Assembly: GCA_964645715.1 (NCBI GenBank) | Contig: CAZYAO010000002.1 | Location: 97,287-161,286, forward strand | DNA length: 64,000 bases | DNA from: JAUMBM01 sp964645715 | Lineage (GTDB): Bacteria > Bacteroidota > Bacteroidia > Chitinophagales > Saprospiraceae | Reading direction: 5' to 3' | Shown here: positions 17,383-25,545 of the stretch, piece after piece | How the letters are laid out: each line of letters starts with the position of its first letter | How positions within the stretch are numbered: position 1 is the first letter of the stretch | Program-made: the position numbers and the translations under genes | Notes under the pieces: model-generated | Seen by the model: the letters and a program-made list of their open reading frames with translations, nothing else | The model's database searches: none | What the model was told of the DNA's origin: nothing

Positions 17383-18054
17383 TCAAGCTCCTTGGCTACC
17401 GCTGTTGAGCTGTTCAATAATTTGTACACTGGATGAACTGCCAAGCCTGACAGCGCCCGCCTCAATCAGGCGTCGGGCATCTTCCAGGCTTCTGATTCCA
17501 CCAGAGGCTTTTATTTTAATACTTTTATTGAGGTGAGCCCGCAAAAAAGCAACCACCTCGGGCGTTGCGCCTCCTTGAGTACCCGTTGACGTCTTCACGT
17601 AGTCGACACCCACCTCATTACAAATATCACACAAGTGCTTAATTTCATCCTCCGTGAGCAGGCTGGTCTCCAGAATAACCTTGATTACCTTGCGCTTGCT
17701 GTGCACGGCCATAGTCATACTATCGATATCACTGCGAACGAAATTGAAATTTCCATTCTTGACAGCGCATATATTGATCACGGCATCAAGTTCATCCACG
17801 CCCTCGTCAATTGCCCGCTTGATTTCTTCCACCTTTGCCGGTGTAGCGGCGTAGCCCATGGGAAAACCGATGACGGTTGCCACTTTAATCGCAGGGTAGG
17901 CTTCAAGTGTCTGTACTGCTTCTGCCACGAAAAAAGGGGGCACACACACAGCTGCAAACTTGTAGTCGATAGCTTCAGCGCACAAGCGCCGAATATCTGC
18001 CGTAGCTGTATCTGGTTTAAGCAGAGTATGGTCAAAAAAACTGACTAATTCCAT
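17383..18054 (-). CDS. deoC: Deoxyribose-phosphate aldolase
   Basis: A 223-aa class I aldolase that splits 2-deoxyribose-5-phosphate into acetaldehyde and glyceraldehyde-3-phosphate in deoxynucleoside breakdown. Visible: FFDHTLLKPDTA, CVPPFFV, VIGFPMGYA, DELDAVINI, KVILETSLLT, then the Schiff-base region YVKTSTGTQGGAT with its lysine, and IKASGGIRSLEDA. It starts the minus-strand series deoC, SPOR-like, rodA, tgt, lptF/G, although 126 bases separate it from the SPOR-like gene. Confidence 0.95.
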   Translation of the reverse strand: MELVSFFDHTLLKPDTATADIRRLCAEAIDYKFAAVCVPPFFVAEAVQTLEAYPAIKVATVIGFPMGYAATPAKVEEIKRAIDEGVDELDAVINICAVKNGNFNFVRSDIDSMTMAVHSKRKVIKVILETSLLTEDEIKHLCDICNEVGVDYVKTSTGTQGGATPEVVAFLRAHLNKSIKIKASGGIRSLEDARRLIEAGAVRLGSSSSVQIIEQLNSGSQGA

Positions 18055-18544
18055 AAATTTTTTGTCGGGTTTGTGCCAACAATGTTTTGTTCCAACACAG
18101 TGTAGTGAGCGCCCACTGAATCAACCCACACAAACAAATGCCCAGAAAACACCTGCCTCAAAACAGCGCAACCCCGAAAATATCTTTAGGTTTTGCGTAA
18201 ACATCAAGGTGCTCGTAGTTAACGCGAGTATACTCGGGAATCAAAGCAGCTGTCGGGCAGCAGCGCCAATCAACCGACGGAAGGTTTCTTTCCGGAAGTC
18301 TGTATGAGACCTGTTGACAGTACTTGAAGCCAAACAACCTATGCTCAGGGTGTTACCAATTGAAATCAGGACATAATGTTCATGGAGAATCACGACTCAG
18401 CTCCCTCAGTACGAAAGCGTCTGCAATATACGGCAAAAGCAACAAATACGCGGGAAAAAAACGAAGGAAGATATGCGTATTTTTTTCATCTCTTTACTGT
18501 GTCGTTGGCTGTCAGACGCTAGAAAATACAAACAGGCAGGACGG
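18055..18544. other. 490-base stretch without a recognisable gene
   Basis: It lies between the start of deoC and the stop of the TIGR03643-like gene, both on the minus strand. Short open frames on both strands match nothing I know and lack family-like sequence. I see no strong hairpin and no consensus promoter here. It may hold the deoC promoter region and decayed sequence. Confidence 0.5.
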
Positions 18545-18835
18545 CTATCTTTTGGAGATTTTATTGAGGGTAATCTGCCGTTGCCGACTGCACCGAAATC
18601 GATCCACATCTTCTTCACGCAGCTGCAGATGTTTGGTCTTTCTGCCCTGTACCCTGCTTCGCCAGTTTCGCCAGCTCTGCGGTTTTAGCTCCCTTCGCAT
18701 TAGTGCAATGGTTTCTGCTTCTGTCAGCCCAAACTGCTGCTCTATGGCCTCAAAAGGAGTTCTGTCTTCCCAGGCCATTTCAATGATGCGGTCAATATCC
18801 GCCTCTCCCAGCGTATTCTTTTTTTGCATTTTCAT
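18545..18835 (-). CDS. Small conserved protein of the TIGR03643 type
   Basis: A 96-aa basic protein. The core ADIDRIIEMAWEDRTPFEAI, followed by QFGLTEAETIALMRRELKP and WRNWRSRVQGRKTKH, matches the small uncharacterised family TIGR03643. It looks like a helix-turn-helix, so nucleic-acid binding is possible. The C-terminal ~25 residues, after TKH, are extra. It is divergent from ferritin, whose -7 box overlaps its start codon region. Confidence 0.75.
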   Translation of the reverse strand: MKMQKKNTLGEADIDRIIEMAWEDRTPFEAIEQQFGLTEAETIALMRRELKPQSWRNWRSRVQGRKTKHLQLREEDVDRFRCSRQRQITLNKISKR

Positions 18836-18842
18836 AACTTTG
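18835..18842 (+). promoter_or_regulatory. Candidate -7 element for ferritin
   Basis: TAACTTTG fits TAnnTTTG and lies 49 bases before the ferritin ATG. No TTG box sits at the usual distance (a TTTG at 18823 is too close), so this is a half match only. Confidence 0.35.
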
Positions 18843-18891
18843 TGTTAACCATTAAGGCCTTATTTGGTTTATATAAAAAAGTTTTGGTGCT

Positions 18892-19419
18892 ATGCTTACA
18901 CAATCTATGATTGATGCGCTCAATCGACAAGTAGCTCTGGAAGGCTATGCCTCCTTTTTATATCTTTCTATGTCAGGCTGGTGCGAGAAAGAGGGCCTCG
19001 CAGGCTGTGCCGCCTTTATGCGCCGACAGGCAGATGAGGAGCGCGCCCATATGTTGCGGATTTTTGATTATTTGCACGAGATGGACTCTCATGCATTGAC
19101 GCCCGGTATCAGCCAGCCGCCGCACGAATTCGGGAGTATCAGAAACCTCTTTGAAGAGGTATATGCGCACGAAAAAAAGGTAACTGCCGCCATCAACCAG
19201 CTGGTAGCGCTCAGTTATGAGGAAAAAGACCATACCACGCTGCAGTTTCTGCAGTGGTATGTAGCCGAGCAACGCGAGGAGGAAGCGTTGATGCGCAATC
19301 TGCTCGACAGAATTCGGCTGATAGGCGACGGACCGATGAGTCTGTACTATATAGATAAGGAAGTGGATGCTATCAATAAGGCCGAATTGTCTGCCGAAGG
19401 CGAGGCAGAAGAAGCTTAA
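18892..19419 (+). CDS. ftnA: Bacterial non-haem ferritin
   Basis: A 175-aa iron-storage protein that forms a 24-subunit shell. The four-helix ferritin fold is clear, with ferroxidase residues in VALEGYASFLYLSMSGWC (E17), ADEERAHMLRIFDYL (E50, H53), the E94 region FEEVYAHEKKVTAAINQL and the C-helix residues of FLQWYVAEQREEEALM. It has no haem-ligand methionine like that of bacterioferritin. The acidic C-terminus (AEGEAEEA) is unusual but minor. It is a single-gene unit closed by the hairpin at 19468-19509. Confidence 0.93.
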   Translation: MLTQSMIDALNRQVALEGYASFLYLSMSGWCEKEGLAGCAAFMRRQADEERAHMLRIFDYLHEMDSHALTPGISQPPHEFGSIRNLFEEVYAHEKKVTAAINQLVALSYEEKDHTTLQFLQWYVAEQREEEALMRNLLDRIRLIGDGPMSLYYIDKEVDAINKAELSAEGEAEEA

Positions 19420-19467
19420 TATTGGGTAGCACCTGCAAATGTACTTTTAAGAGGAAGCCTACCAGGC

Positions 19468-19509
19468 GCAGCACCTGCAATTTGTCAGTCGACAAGCTGC
19501 AGGTGCTGC
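19468..19509. terminator. Bidirectional hairpin between ferritin and the Big_5 lipoprotein
   Basis: A 12-bp outer stem GCAGCACCTGCA (19468-19479) with TGCAGGTGCTGC (19498-19509) encloses a 5-bp inner stem TTGTC/GACAA around the loop AGTC. It lies between convergent genes, four bases beyond the stop of the minus-strand gene. Confidence 0.6.
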
Positions 19510-19512
19510 CTG

Positions 19513-21135
19513 TTAGTTACTCCAAGGGGCAACAGTCACCTCCAAATCCCAATTGGCGCGTAGCTGCTCAAGAGAAGTGATTCTGACTCGCTCTGGTTGC
19601 ACTCCTGCGTCATAATCCCCTCCGTCCCAGCGGCCATTGCCGTTGCGGTCCTGTATGAGCTCCAGCTCATATACGCCCGGACTCAGGGATGGCAGGCTGC
19701 GGCGATAGCTTTTTTCCCCGCGCAAAACAAATCTTCCCGATTCTGCTCCTCCCTTCTTTTTGATGATGGCAATGAACTGCTGATCGGGCTCATAGTCGTT
19801 GAATTCCAGAAAAAGGTTGCCAAAATTCTTGCGGCTGTCAGTCGTAAAAGAGACGGTTAGCGTGTCTGTATTGCTCGTGCCAAAAGGACTGCTCACTGCG
19901 CCGGGGAGCAACTGCAGCTGGTAGGGGACATTGTCGCGCCAACTGGCGCGTATCTCCAGCGTGCGGACTTTGTCGGGTCCAACTGATAGCGAAAATGGGC
20001 TTTCTTCCAGCGTACTATCAGCCAGCAGCCGTACCTGGCTACTATCAAATCCGACAATGGGCAGGGTGTAGTTGAGCCTGAAAGGCAGACCTGGGTTGTG
20101 CCTGTAATTGGCAAGTACGGGTTCGGCCTCAGGCGCTGGGGCTACCCCTTTGGCCGGGGAAAAAATTTGTAGCGTATCCGTCCGTGCAGCAGTAAGCTGC
20201 ACGCGCAGCTGCCAGCTGCTGTCGGCTTTTTTCCAAATAAAAAGACTGTCACCGACCCGGTCGGTGTACAGCGGGGTTGTCAATGAATCTGTCAACAACG
20301 ACAGATTTTCCGGAGGGGGCTGATTGAAAACAAGTTTGCAGCGCCCATAGGCACTTGTGTCGGCACTCAGTATGCGAAGAGGGACAGGTTTTACAGACAA
20401 TCGCATGATCAGACTATCGGTGGGTTCGGGTCCGATCGAAAGCAGACTATCAGAAAAAGCAAATGACTCTGTAGGCTGGTTGTACAGGTAGTTGGCGTCG
20501 GCATCCAGCAGCGCTGCTATTTTGAATTGCCCCGCTTTAATATTTGATATGCTAAACTGCCCCTGTTTGTTGGTGATACCGAAATAAAAGGGACGCTCTT
20601 TTCGGACAACCGAGTCAGCGGTGTTTTCGTACAATACAAAGAGAGCGTTCTCAACAGGCTCCGCTGTATAAGCGTCAACCACCCGCCCGGCAACAGACAG
20701 GGAATCAATCTGCTCACCTGTAGAGAATACAAAACGAAGGTCTTTGGCAGCATTGCCTTCGGTCAAATCCTTAATGGCTGTGCCGAAATTAATAACATAG
20801 GTAGCATTATCACGCAGCTGCTCCCTCTCGTCAAATGTAATGATAACCGTGCGCTTGCGTATACTTACCTCAAATCGGTGTTGTAAAGGGGGCGAAACCA
20901 CAATCTGTTTGTAGGGGTCTTGTACTTTTACCCATTCGTCGAAGGTCAGGGCTATAGCATCAGGCCTGAACCGGACTTGCTCAGCGGGCGTCGACTCAGA
21001 CTCCACCAGCGAAGGAGGAACTTCGTCCCGAGGCCCACCAGTAGGGGCAATCGGATTGGCACAGCCTGCCAGCAGCGCCAGCGCTGCAAAGCAGCCAATG
21101 AAGAAGAGCCTTTCGGCTATTCGTCTCATGTTCAT
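19513..21135 (-). CDS. Lipoprotein with an Ig-like (Big_5) domain
   Basis: 540 aa from the ATG at 21135. The start was chosen because it opens a lipoprotein signal, RLFFIGCFAALALLAGC, with the lipidated cysteine followed by ANPIAPTGGPRDEVPPSL, a start typical of a widespread Bacteroidota lipoprotein family. Residues about 45-130 form a Big_5 Ig-like domain (FDEWVKVQDPYKQIVVSPPL; TYVINFGTAIKDLTEGNA). A second beta-sandwich, of the carboxypeptidase-regulatory type, follows at about 150-230 (GRVVDAYTAEPVENALFV). The C-terminus has LELIQDRNGNGRWDGGDYD. The function is unknown; it is probably on the cell envelope. Confidence 0.8.
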   Translation of the reverse strand: MNMRRIAERLFFIGCFAALALLAGCANPIAPTGGPRDEVPPSLVESESTPAEQVRFRPDAIALTFDEWVKVQDPYKQIVVSPPLQHRFEVSIRKRTVIITFDEREQLRDNATYVINFGTAIKDLTEGNAAKDLRFVFSTGEQIDSLSVAGRVVDAYTAEPVENALFVLYENTADSVVRKERPFYFGITNKQGQFSISNIKAGQFKIAALLDADANYLYNQPTESFAFSDSLLSIGPEPTDSLIMRLSVKPVPLRILSADTSAYGRCKLVFNQPPPENLSLLTDSLTTPLYTDRVGDSLFIWKKADSSWQLRVQLTAARTDTLQIFSPAKGVAPAPEAEPVLANYRHNPGLPFRLNYTLPIVGFDSSQVRLLADSTLEESPFSLSVGPDKVRTLEIRASWRDNVPYQLQLLPGAVSSPFGTSNTDTLTVSFTTDSRKNFGNLFLEFNDYEPDQQFIAIIKKKGGAESGRFVLRGEKSYRRSLPSLSPGVYELELIQDRNGNGRWDGGDYDAGVQPERVRITSLEQLRANWDLEVTVAPWSN

Positions 21136-21374
21136 ATTCTCCACAGGTCTTCGCCTCACCGTACAAACCAATGGGACGTTTTTATCAATACTTGTGTACA
21201 CGCTGGCCTGATTTGTATGTTGCCCATCGCGGGCGGGCGGCTTTGTGCTTCGGCAGCAGACGAAGTGGCCGGCTGCTTCATCAGCTGCCGACAGCCGTCG
21301 CCACAAAAATAAAGCTTTCCCTCTCTTTTTGTTATATTATCGTCATAGCTCCTTCTTTTGTTGCTGGCAAAGTC

Positions 21375-21382
21375 TATCTTTG
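21375..21382 (+). promoter_or_regulatory. Candidate -7 element for the LysM protein gene
   Basis: TATCTTTG is an exact TAnnTTTG match, 63 bases before the ATG at 21446. The nearest TTTG box (21357-21360) is only 14 bases away, shorter than usual. The 310 bases between the two divergent genes hold nothing else recognisable. Confidence 0.35.
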
Positions 21383-21445
21383 CAACACCGACACCAAATA
21401 CTTGCTTGCATTAAGAATATTAATCAAATAAAAAATTTGTTTATC

Positions 21446-21826
21446 ATGGCTCTTCAGGAAAAATATCGCGCTGTGCTCCGTCTGGGCGAAGATCTCAATG
21501 TAACCGATGGCTTCGTTGAAGAAAAGGATGGAAAACTGCACATAGGAGGTACTACCCAGACGCAGTATGAAAAAAATCTGTTGTGGGATAAAATCAAAGA
21601 AATCGGCGGTGACAATCCCTCAGATATTGCAGCCGATATCAAAGTGGCGCATACCGACTACTACCACAAGCACACAGTGAAGTCAGGGGAGTCTCTGTCT
21701 AAGATTGCCAAGCACTACTATGATGACGCCAACGCGTATATGGTAATATTTAATGCCAACAAAGACATTCTCAAGAATCCGGATCTGATTCAGCCCGGAC
21801 AGGTGCTCACTATTCCTAATAAGTAG
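21446..21826 (+). CDS. LysM-domain protein, BON-LysM type (YgaU/Kbp-like)
   Basis: 126 aa from the ATG at 21446 (MALQEKYRAVLRLGEDLNVT). Residues about 10-68 resemble a BON-like fold with a GKLHIGGTTQTQYEKN strand-turn. Residues about 75-125 are a LysM domain: HKHTVKSGESLSKIAKHYY ending in LIQPGQVLTIPNK. There is no signal peptide. The layout matches E. coli YgaU/Kbp, a cytoplasmic K+-binding protein, though that function is only inferred. Convergent with ileS. Confidence 0.8.
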   Translation: MALQEKYRAVLRLGEDLNVTDGFVEEKDGKLHIGGTTQTQYEKNLLWDKIKEIGGDNPSDIAADIKVAHTDYYHKHTVKSGESLSKIAKHYYDDANAYMVIFNANKDILKNPDLIQPGQVLTIPNK

Positions 21827-21857
21827 TCTGGTAGCGCTGCTGATATTTTGGTGAAAT

Positions 21858-21887
21858 CCTTGCTGGTCGGCTAAGCCGCCAGCAAGG
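21858..21887. repeat. Hairpin of the GGYGGC-type family
   Basis: CCTTGCTGG(T)CGGC, loop TAA, GCCGCCAGCAAGG: a 13-bp stem with one bulged T. It lies 32 bases after the LysM gene stop, between convergent genes, so it may also terminate transcription. Confidence 0.65.
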
Positions 21888-21927
21888 AGTTCGCGTATAT
21901 GCTTTTGCAAAGCAAAAAAGCGTAACT

Positions 21928-21971
21928 TCTCGTTTTTGTTTCGCTGCAACTGCAGCGAAACAAAAACGAGA
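21928..21971. terminator. Near-perfect 44-base palindrome downstream of ileS
   Basis: Perfect 21-base arms (21928-21948 and 21951-21971) around a two-base centre, starting six bases beyond the ileS stop. It contains T5 and A5 runs within the arms. It probably ends the ileS transcript. A second small inverted repeat, TGCTTTTGCAAAGCA, lies at about 21900-21914. Confidence 0.6.
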
Positions 21972-21976
21972 TTTCC

Positions 21977-24900
21977 TTACAGCGCCTGCACGTGTATACC
22001 CAGACTAACCTCGTCAGAAAGTTCCACCTGATTGTCAGGCAGCGAGTCCGCCCACGCAAGTTCATCCGCCAACACTTCTCCCCGAATATATTCCCCAAAT
22101 TGCGTGACTGCCGCGATAACCGCCGGGTGTTCTTCAATCGCCACCCGAATCCGGTCGGTAATATTCAGGTCCAGCTCTTTACGCAAGTTTTGGATTCGAT
22201 TGACCAAGTCCCGTGCTGTGCCTTCTGCCAGCAATTCCTCACTGAGAGCCAAGTCAAGCGCTACCGTCAGTTCTCCGTCAGAGGCAGTCTTCAGACCGGG
22301 CAGGTCTTCCGTACTGACCAGTATATCTTCCGGACCAATCTCGTATGTTTTACCAGCGACCTCTATGCCAAAACTCCCCTCTTGCTCAAGCAAATTGATG
22401 TCATCATTGCTGAGTTCTGCTACCCGGGCAGCAACCTCTTTCATATCTTTTCCAAGCCGTGATCCCAGCGTTTTGAAGTTGGCTTTGGCCGACTTTTTGA
22501 GTAAGCCCGAGGCATCGGTAAGATATTCTACCTGCTTGACATTGATTTCTGACTGAATAAGATCCTTCACCCCCGATACTTCAGCGATAAATGACGCGTC
22601 CAGCACCGGCAGCAGCAGGGTTCTCAGCGGCTGCCGAACCCTGATTTTTTCTTTTTTGCGGATACTGAAGGCCAGCGAGCAGATTCGCTGCGCATAGTCC
22701 ATGCGCTTTTCAAGCGCCAGATCAATATGAGCAACTGTGGCCTTGGCCAGATCGGTAAGATGAACTGAATCCTTATACAGGAAGCCTTCCCTTTCTCCAT
22801 GCTGTGCCCGTACAGGTTCTGTCAGGTTGCGATATAGCCAGTCGCCAAAGAAAGGAGCAAGGCTGGCAATGAGCTGGCTGGTGACAGTAAGACATTCGTA
22901 CAGCGTCTGGTAAGCCGCAACTTTATCGGGGCTCAGTTCGCCGCGCCAAAAGCGGCGGCGCGACAGGCGCACATACCAGTTGCTAAGGTGTTCATCGACA
23001 AATGTTTCTATCAGGCGTGCAGCCTTGGTAGGCTCGTAATCGTCCATAGCTTCAGCATAGGCTGCCACCAGACTATTGAGCTTAGAGATAATCCATCGAT
23101 CCAGCTCCGGCCTTTCTGCTACAGCTACCAACTGTTGCTCGTCCATCACCCAGTTGTCCAGGTTGGCGTACATAGCAAAGAAGTTGTAGGTATTGTAGAG
23201 CGTCCCAAAAAGTTTATTGCGGGTCTCCATGACACCATCCAAGTCAAACTTCAGGTTGTCCCAGGGCTGCGCATTGGATAGCATGTACCAGCGGGTGGCA
23301 TCGGCACCGTAAGTGCTGAGGGTACTAAACGGATCGACAATATTGCCTTTCGACTTGGACATCTTGTTGCCCTGTTTATCCAGTACCAGACCATTGGAGA
23401 CCACATTGCGGTAGGCGACTGAGTCAAAGCACATGACTGCTATGGCGTGCAGGGTATAGAACCACCCGCGTGTCTGGTCAACACCCTCTGCAATGAAATC
23501 TGCCGGATAGCTTTTGTCAAAAGGTGCTTTGAACGGTCTTTCATCCCCCCGGCGCAGCTTCTCCAGATCCAGCCCCCATTGGGCGTACGGCATGGAGCCT
23601 GAGTCAAACCATACATCGACCAGGTCCGTCTCCCGGTACATGGGCTGGCCATCCTCACTCAGGAGTATCAGCTGGTCAATGTAGGGGCGGTGCAGATCAA
23701 AATCAGGCTGCTCAACCAGCTGGCAGCCTTCGGCAATCGCTGCCCGTTGGGCTGCAGTCAGCCGGCTGCTGATGGCTTCGGTCTGCAGCAGTGCTGCAGT
23801 TGCTGCGGCAGCTTCGCGCAGTTCTACCATGCTGCCAATGCAGCGCTCGAGGCTGCCATCGGCGTTGCGCCAGATGGGCAGCGGTATGCCCCAGTAGCGC
23901 GAGCGGCTCAGGTTCCAGTCCTGCAGGTTCTCCAGCCATTTGCCAAAGCGACCTTCACCCGTAGCCGCCGGCTTCCAGCTGATAGTCTTATTGAGCTCGT
24001 ACATACGCTCTTTGGCTCTGGAAGCAGCCACAAACCACGAATCCAGCGGATAGTACAGGATCGGCTTGTCGGTACGCCAGCAATGCGGGTAGGCGTGTAC
24101 ATACTTTTGTACATTGAAAGCCTTACCTTCCGTCTTCAGCTTGATGGCTATGTCGACATCTACCGACTGGTAATCTGCTTCGTTTTTGTAGTTCTTGACA
24201 TAGCGACCCGCAAACTCTCCTACCTCGTCTGTGAATTTTCCCTGACGATCGACCAGGGTGAGCGCCCCTATACCATGCTGGCGAGCAACCTTCATATCGT
24301 CGGCACCAAAAGAAGGAGCGATGTGTACAATACCCGTACCATCTTCGGTGGTCACAAAATCGCCCGTGATTATGCGAAAAGCATCCCCTTCCGCCGGCTG
24401 TGCGTAAGGCAGCAGCTGCTCGTAGCGAAGCCCCGACAGGCGACTGCCGGCGAAAGGCGCCGACTGCGCCTCTGCGGCAGGCTGGTTTTTTCCCCCCAGC
24501 CACTTCCCCGCCAGCGCTTCTGCCAGCACGACGCTCACAGCCGCCTTGGTGTAAGGATTGTGGGTCTGGATTTTGACGTATTGTATATCAGGACCCACTG
24601 CCAGCGCAGTATTGGATGGCAGTGTCCAGGGAGTAGTCGTCCAGGCCAGTATCCGTACATCTTCGGTCTCATCGTCAAACAGCCAGGCGGATTCCTCACT
24701 GCGGATAAGCTTGAACATACCCACTGCGGTGGTGTCGGTAACATCCTGATACGTACCCGGTTGGTTGAGCTCGTGCGTACTCAGGCCTGTTCCTGCGGCA
24801 GGACTGTAAGGCTGTATGGTATAGCCTTTGTACAAGTAACCCTTATCATAGAGCCGTTTGAGCAAAAACCATACGGTTTCAATATATTCATTGTGAAAAG

Positions 24901-25345
24901 TCACATAAGGATGCTCGAGATCCACCCAATAACCCATCAGGTGGGTGAGGCGATCCCACACATCTTTGTAGCGCATGACTGTCGACCGGCAAGCCTGATT
25001 GTACTCATCGACAGTGATCTTGCGGCCAATATCCTCTTTGGTGATACCCAACTCTTTTTCCACCTGCAGCTCTATGGGTAGGCCGTGCGTATCCCACCCG
25101 CCCTTGCGCTCCACCCGCCGGCCTTTCAGTGTCTGGTAGCGGCAAAAAATATCCTTGACGGTGCGTGCCATCACGTGGTGAATGCCGGGCATCCCGTTGG
25201 CAGAAGGAGGTCCCTCATAAAAAACAAAGCTGTTGGCGGCATCGCGCTGCGCAATGCTGCGCTCAAAAACGGATGCAGATTCCCAAAACTGAAGAATTTC
25301 CCTGTCTATGCCGGGAAGATCGAGTTGTTTGTATTCCTTGTACAT
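21977..25345 (-). CDS. ileS: Isoleucyl-tRNA synthetase (long, eukaryote-like type)
   Basis: A 1122-aa class I aminoacyl-tRNA synthetase. The start is set at the ATG 25345 (MYKEYKQLDLPGIDREILQF), which fits the family. The HIGH-type signature is PPSANGMPGIHHV, followed by KGRRVERKGGWDTHGLP. Further on are the editing domain (TTPWTLPSNTALAVG), VDVWFDSGSMPYAQWG and NKMSKSKGN. No C-terminal zinc-finger cysteines are seen. Length and motifs resemble the eukaryote-like IleRS group rather than the E. coli type. It is probably a single-gene unit with its own promoter. Confidence 0.96.
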   Translation of the reverse strand: MYKEYKQLDLPGIDREILQFWESASVFERSIAQRDAANSFVFYEGPPSANGMPGIHHVMARTVKDIFCRYQTLKGRRVERKGGWDTHGLPIELQVEKELGITKEDIGRKITVDEYNQACRSTVMRYKDVWDRLTHLMGYWVDLEHPYVTFHNEYIETVWFLLKRLYDKGYLYKGYTIQPYSPAAGTGLSTHELNQPGTYQDVTDTTAVGMFKLIRSEESAWLFDDETEDVRILAWTTTPWTLPSNTALAVGPDIQYVKIQTHNPYTKAAVSVVLAEALAGKWLGGKNQPAAEAQSAPFAGSRLSGLRYEQLLPYAQPAEGDAFRIITGDFVTTEDGTGIVHIAPSFGADDMKVARQHGIGALTLVDRQGKFTDEVGEFAGRYVKNYKNEADYQSVDVDIAIKLKTEGKAFNVQKYVHAYPHCWRTDKPILYYPLDSWFVAASRAKERMYELNKTISWKPAATGEGRFGKWLENLQDWNLSRSRYWGIPLPIWRNADGSLERCIGSMVELREAAAATAALLQTEAISSRLTAAQRAAIAEGCQLVEQPDFDLHRPYIDQLILLSEDGQPMYRETDLVDVWFDSGSMPYAQWGLDLEKLRRGDERPFKAPFDKSYPADFIAEGVDQTRGWFYTLHAIAVMCFDSVAYRNVVSNGLVLDKQGNKMSKSKGNIVDPFSTLSTYGADATRWYMLSNAQPWDNLKFDLDGVMETRNKLFGTLYNTYNFFAMYANLDNWVMDEQQLVAVAERPELDRWIISKLNSLVAAYAEAMDDYEPTKAARLIETFVDEHLSNWYVRLSRRRFWRGELSPDKVAAYQTLYECLTVTSQLIASLAPFFGDWLYRNLTEPVRAQHGEREGFLYKDSVHLTDLAKATVAHIDLALEKRMDYAQRICSLAFSIRKKEKIRVRQPLRTLLLPVLDASFIAEVSGVKDLIQSEINVKQVEYLTDASGLLKKSAKANFKTLGSRLGKDMKEVAARVAELSNDDINLLEQEGSFGIEVAGKTYEIGPEDILVSTEDLPGLKTASDGELTVALDLALSEELLAEGTARDLVNRIQNLRKELDLNITDRIRVAIEEHPAVIAAVTQFGEYIRGEVLADELAWADSLPDNQVELSDEVSLGIHVQAL

Positions 25346-25378
25346 GCCTGTATAGCTGTTTTTCGCCTCTTGGCGGCA

Positions 25379-25386
25379 CAAAGTTA
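25379..25386 (-). promoter_or_regulatory. Candidate -7 element for ileS
   Basis: The minus strand reads TAACTTTG, an exact TAnnTTTG match, giving a leader of about 25-30 bases before the ATG at 25345. No clear TTG box is seen 19-21 bases upstream. Confidence 0.4.
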
Positions 25387-25470
25387 ATACAAATTGGCCT
25401 GCATACACAGGCTTTTGTGCTGCTTTGCGCAGCGGCAAGCCTTTTGCAGGGGTTGTGTAAAAAAAAATTC

Positions 25471-25488
25471 AGGCGGCAATAGCCGCCT
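25471..25488. repeat. Short GGCGGC hairpin between the efflux operon and ileS
   Basis: AGGCGGC, loop AATA, GCCGCCT: a 7-bp perfect stem preceded by an A-run. Another imperfect inverted repeat lies at 25409-25442. It lies downstream of the last efflux gene on the minus strand, and its left-hand A-run reads as a T-run in that direction, so it could end that operon. Confidence 0.6.
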
Positions 25489-25545
25489 AAAAAGGGCATA
25501 ATGCAGCTTTGGCCAATGTTGCGGCACCTCCGCCATAAGAGCGCC

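Noticed and set aside
18062..18307. 81-codon plus-strand frame upstream of deoC
   Set aside because: No signal peptide, no motif, no promoter; composition looks random.
23690..25081. 463-codon open frame opposite ileS
   Set aside because: Antisense to a strongly supported synthetase gene; its translation is Cys/Arg/His-rich and shows no family motif.
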